64,000 nt of DNA from Apostichopus japonicus (taxonomy: Eukaryota; Echinodermata; Holothuroidea; Aspidochirotida; Stichopodidae): positions 16,634,984-16,698,983 of the forward strand of contig NC_092564.1 of assembly GCF_037975245.1 (NCBI RefSeq). Direction: 5' to 3'. How positions within the stretch are numbered: the stretch's first letter is position 1; each line of letters starts with the position of its first letter. The translations under genes were made by a program, and so were the position numbers. Below, piece after piece: positions 60,732-64,000 of this stretch. A model generated the notes under the pieces. That model did no database searches, was not told the origin of the DNA, and saw nothing but the letters and a program-made list of their open reading frames with translations.

Positions 60732-62518
60732 CTATTTACCCTCTGTGCCGCAGTGTGGTTTAGTCACGTGGCAAGCTGTATTTGGTCAACATGTAAGGTC
60801 ATGTGGAAAGTTGGCTTATCGTGTGACCCAGTATTTGACCTTTTGTTTTCTTGCCAAATTTACACACCGAGGTAACACAATCGAAATGGTACGCCGTTTG
60901 TTTTTTTGTAAATATTTGTTTACAACCGACAATTAACCAAATGACTACCAAATGTAATGGCCATGGCAAATGAATGAATCACCGCATACCCTATATGGTC
61001 AATGGTTGTGACTTATTAATTACATGAAGGTTACTTTGATCTTAACATGAAAAGAAACATATATTATATGTCACCCATTGTACGATCACCTTAGCTTATT
61101 GACTCAATACCCTCCTCACCCCCCCCCCCCCCCCTCCTCCCATTCACATACAAAAAAAGATCGAATTATGAAGAAAAGAGAAGAAGGGATATATGGCATA
61201 GAGTCCTTCAATAGGTAATGTATCTGTTATACGATATTGCAATCTTAGCGTATGCGTATAGCATACCTAAAGATAAAGGGTCAGAGGGCCAATAGTATAC
61301 GCTCTTTCACTCCTCCTTCTTCTCCTTCCAAAAAATCACCTCTCATCAATCCCCCACCCCCACCCCCACCCCCACCCCATCGGCATGAGCGGAAAGCTGT
61401 CACTTGAATCCGGAACCAAAATAAGATGATTTGACGGATTGCAAGGTCCAAGAGCAGATCCCTGGAAGAAATTTAAAAAGGAGGAAAGGAGGGGTATAAC
61501 CCAGGGATCGTTGAATCGGACTCCCATGTAGGGGGGGGGGTATGAACAAATGATAATTATGATACGTTCTTTTATTCTTATGCATACGTTATGTATTTTT
61601 ATAGGCATATGGTGCTTTAGTCACTTGAGAGCGGAGGGAGGAGAGGACAGCAGGTGAGTCTTCGAGTGGCATGTTCAGGCTTTCAAATGTGGGAATGGGG
61701 GGGGGGGGGATGTGGAGGGGGATTAATAAATTTTCACGTGACTGAATTAGTTAAGGACATGGACCTTTATGAAAAGGCCAGAGGCGAATCAATGATTTGT
61801 ATAAAGGAGGGCGTGTGACCCTGGGGTCGTTGAAGCCGACTCCTCTGTAGTCTGGATTGTCGAGTATTAGTGATCGGGAGGGGGTCCTCCCCCTCAAAAA
61901 CTGGTACATTCTGATGTATACTTATAGATAATACAATTAATTGTAAATGCAAGGTTGTGCTAATGAATGTTTGCACGGTGCATGCGTTTGAAAAGGGGTA
62001 GTGGGTGTACCTGTAGAAGTGGTCCAATTCTTCCCCGGTTGAATGTAATACAAATTCCCAGTCTGGCGATAGGAGGTGGTGGATGGCCACCTCCCCCTCC
62101 AACATCCCACTGCCTTTGCGCACGCCCACTGGGGAGTACCGGTACCAATGCACACCCCTCTCACGGCAATCTGTTGTTTTCATGTTGAATCGAATGATTG
62201 GTAGAAACGATTACAAAAATACAACTTTATAACAATGGAACTACTTTAGTACCGTATGCCCTCTCAACAATGTACTAAATTGCCTTGAACTTTTCTAAGA
62301 AAGTTCACTTACTGCCACTGCTGGAAAGAAGCACAGTAAACAGAGGGGACATGTAGTCTTAGTTACACATTGACTACCCTGTGAGTTGCCATGGTGATTG
62401 ATCTCAAATTTCATTGGCTATTTGCTGTCGATCACAGTTTTCTTCCTTTTCTGTTCTACTTTTGTTAGTTGTTGTGATTTTTGGTGTCGACGGTGTCCTC
62501 AGCACAATCACCAGAACC
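60732..62518. other. Intergenic, no gene seen
   Basis: Contains a C run at 61118-61134, a C5A repeat at 61351-61378, a G run at 61698-61709 and two diverged copies of a short segment (about 61487-61540 and 61810-61850, both around GTTGAA..GACTCC). Confidence 0.55.
61351..61378 (-). repeat. G-quadruplex-type motif
   Basis: On the minus strand there are five G-runs of four or five G separated by single T. This satisfies the usual intramolecular G-quadruplex pattern. Confidence 0.85.
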
Positions 62519-62582
62519 ATGGCTCGGGAAAGGGAGCTGATATCGCTCAAAATCTCGGTGTTTTTCCTTTTAGGAATATTCG
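62519..62582 (+). CDS. Possible first coding exon of a gene continuing to the right
   Basis: ATG in a strong context (AGAACCATGG) opens 21 codons (MARERELISLK then ISVFFLLGIF) and ends at ATTCG|GTAAGT in phase 1. A charged start followed by a hydrophobic stretch suggests a membrane protein or a signal anchor. ZIP-family metal transporters begin in a similar way, but the match is too short to name. No following exon was recognised before the window ends. It may be chance. Confidence 0.3.
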
Positions 62583-64000
62583 GTAAGTTCAAGATTTTAT
62601 CCACTAAAACAACTACTGTCATGTTTAATACTTCCACTCCGAAAATGGCAGGTTGAATGTTTTAAAGAAAGTCATGGTTCCAAATGAACCGAAATGTATA
62701 GAACATTTAAAGGAACCATGCCCATAGTTTATGTAAAATTTAAAGAGTTAGTTTCGTTTATCGAGGTATATTTTATCATCATTTCTCTGTCAGTTTGCCC
62801 GTGGTGATTTATTAACATAATTTTTACGAATTCATCTTTCTAAGTTTTCAACTGTTATTTGGCAAAGAAATGACTAATGCGTGTTATGTTTTAACTAAAT
62901 AGAATATAACATACTTTGTTAAGCAAGTTAACGCGGAAGTAATACAACATTTAGGGGGGGGGGGGGCATCAGGAGTATGGAGGATGGAAGAATCGACCAT
63001 AATAATATGAATAATTCAAAGGCTCAAAGAGTTAGTCATGTAAAATATATTAAAGCAAAGTTACCTTCGTTTCATTGCCAGATATTTGAAAATATTGCAC
63101 ATTTTGTTCTATGTATAGGATACCTTTATAAGGAAGTTAATTTCAAAACAGAGTATGTTCTCTATATGTGTATTCTGTTATCGGGTTCTCTCAGTGTTAT
63201 ATATTGTACTGCAGTTACGACTTTAGTATAGGAAATTTCCTGCCTTAATTGGACGTTTGCAGTATATACCAACTTGGAGTTTTCTATAGCCGTCAAAAGA
63301 ATTAACCAGTAAACCGGTTTAACAATACAAACAAAAATGCAATACAAAAAGCACTTTGGGACCGCCAAGTAGACGTTTACACACATAATATACAAAGCAA
63401 TACAAACGATAAGACAAAAAAAGAAAAGAAAAAAAAGGAAAGTAAACGCAAACATCCAGGATGTTTTTTTATTCTATAGCAGCCTGCAAAAAAAAAACAT
63501 ATTTTGAAGGTTCCAGAGGGTGAAGATTCAGCCTCTGCCCTCCCTATGTTCCTTTTGGGATAGGACACATGCTAACACATTTTGATGTTGTATTTTTTTT
63601 GTATTGTATATTGTATTGTACATTGTATTGTATATTGTATGTTAAAGGTATAAAGGTGTTGTACAAAACAATCTGACAGCAATAAAACGCGTTATCAAAA
63701 CTACAGTATCAAATGGTTCCCGAAAGAGTTGATGGCGGTATTGAAGAACATAGCATAGACTCCGGATGTGTGACCTGATCAATTCACTTTGGCTTCGGCT
63801 TTGAGTACAACGTTTCTTTATGCTGCCGCAATTTTGTAAGGTCGCGAAGGGTGACTGCATAGATTTCCCTTTCTGGAAACCTAAATTGAAAAGCTTGAGA
63901 AGTATTTGATGATAGCTTTGCTAAAAAATCAGACAACATAAAGACGGTTAGTTATATCTTAAGCCTCAGGAACCAGACCCGGGGCCTGGGGTGGGGACTG
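62583..64000. other. Right flank, no further exon recognised
   Basis: Contains a G run at 62954-62966 and a TTGTA-type microsatellite at 63598-63642. An open frame at 62977-63231 has no recognisable domain. The last bases are GC-rich and may start another repeat. Confidence 0.5.
63598..63642. repeat. ATTGT/TTGTA microsatellite
   Basis: Irregular ATTGTATTGTACATTGTAT units. Confidence 0.9.

Noticed and set aside
62977-63231. 84-codon frame as second exon of the 62,519 gene
   Set aside because: No acceptor in the needed phase and no family resemblance.

Overview
This window looks like nuclear DNA of an animal, most plausibly a marine invertebrate deuterostome; an echinoderm is my best guess. 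The evidence is short coding exons with GT-AG borders in long AT-rich introns, many simple repeats and homopolymers, tRNA-derived SINEs, a CR1/Jockey-like LINE, many non-autonomous DNA transposons, and an intronless bombesin/endothelin-type peptide receptor. The echinoderm assignment is inference from overall character, not from a diagnostic gene.

Region 1 (about 1-40,000, + strand) is one large gene that enters from the left. I assembled 19 exons whose coding parts join in one uninterrupted frame of 1,528 residues plus a stop at 37,715-37,717, followed by a probable 3' UTR exon and AATAAA at 39,974. The protein is ten tandem copies of a roughly 145-residue module that I do not recognise. Its first half carries a core like LWRLGIFGS...DGSG. 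Its second half carries a core like LDLRGIGPG..YPYLCVEF...F..P...V.C. Modules are bounded by phase-1 introns, so each is a symmetric 1-1 unit. The intron inside the module varies: absent in module 1, phase 2 at shifted positions in modules 2 and 3, phase 2 at a fixed position in 4-8, and phase 0 in 9-10. Six modules have two main cysteines and four have two more. This is the best candidate for something undescribed.

The introns of this gene hold three TTAA-flanked MITEs, three copies of one tRNA-derived SINE, another SINE and a LINE whose 3' tails lie next to splice acceptors, a 33-bp minisatellite of about 33 copies grown from an exon-intron junction, a 156-bp duplication of an exon end with its donor, and two hAT-like elements with intact target duplications.

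Region 2 (about 40,000-53,170) shows no convincing gene. It contains five short hAT-like elements bounded by 8-bp target duplications (four exact, one 7 of 8), a (TA)n tract and other low-complexity DNA.

Region 3 (53,240-54,355) is a single-exon class A GPCR of the bombesin/endothelin-receptor type. Right of it lie a Harbinger-like foldback MITE, a tRNA-derived SINE, a 773-bp hAT-like element, a TTAA MITE invaded by a younger hAT MITE, and a possible first exon of a further gene (62,519-62,582) that would continue beyond the window. No functional link between the repeat protein and the receptor is visible.
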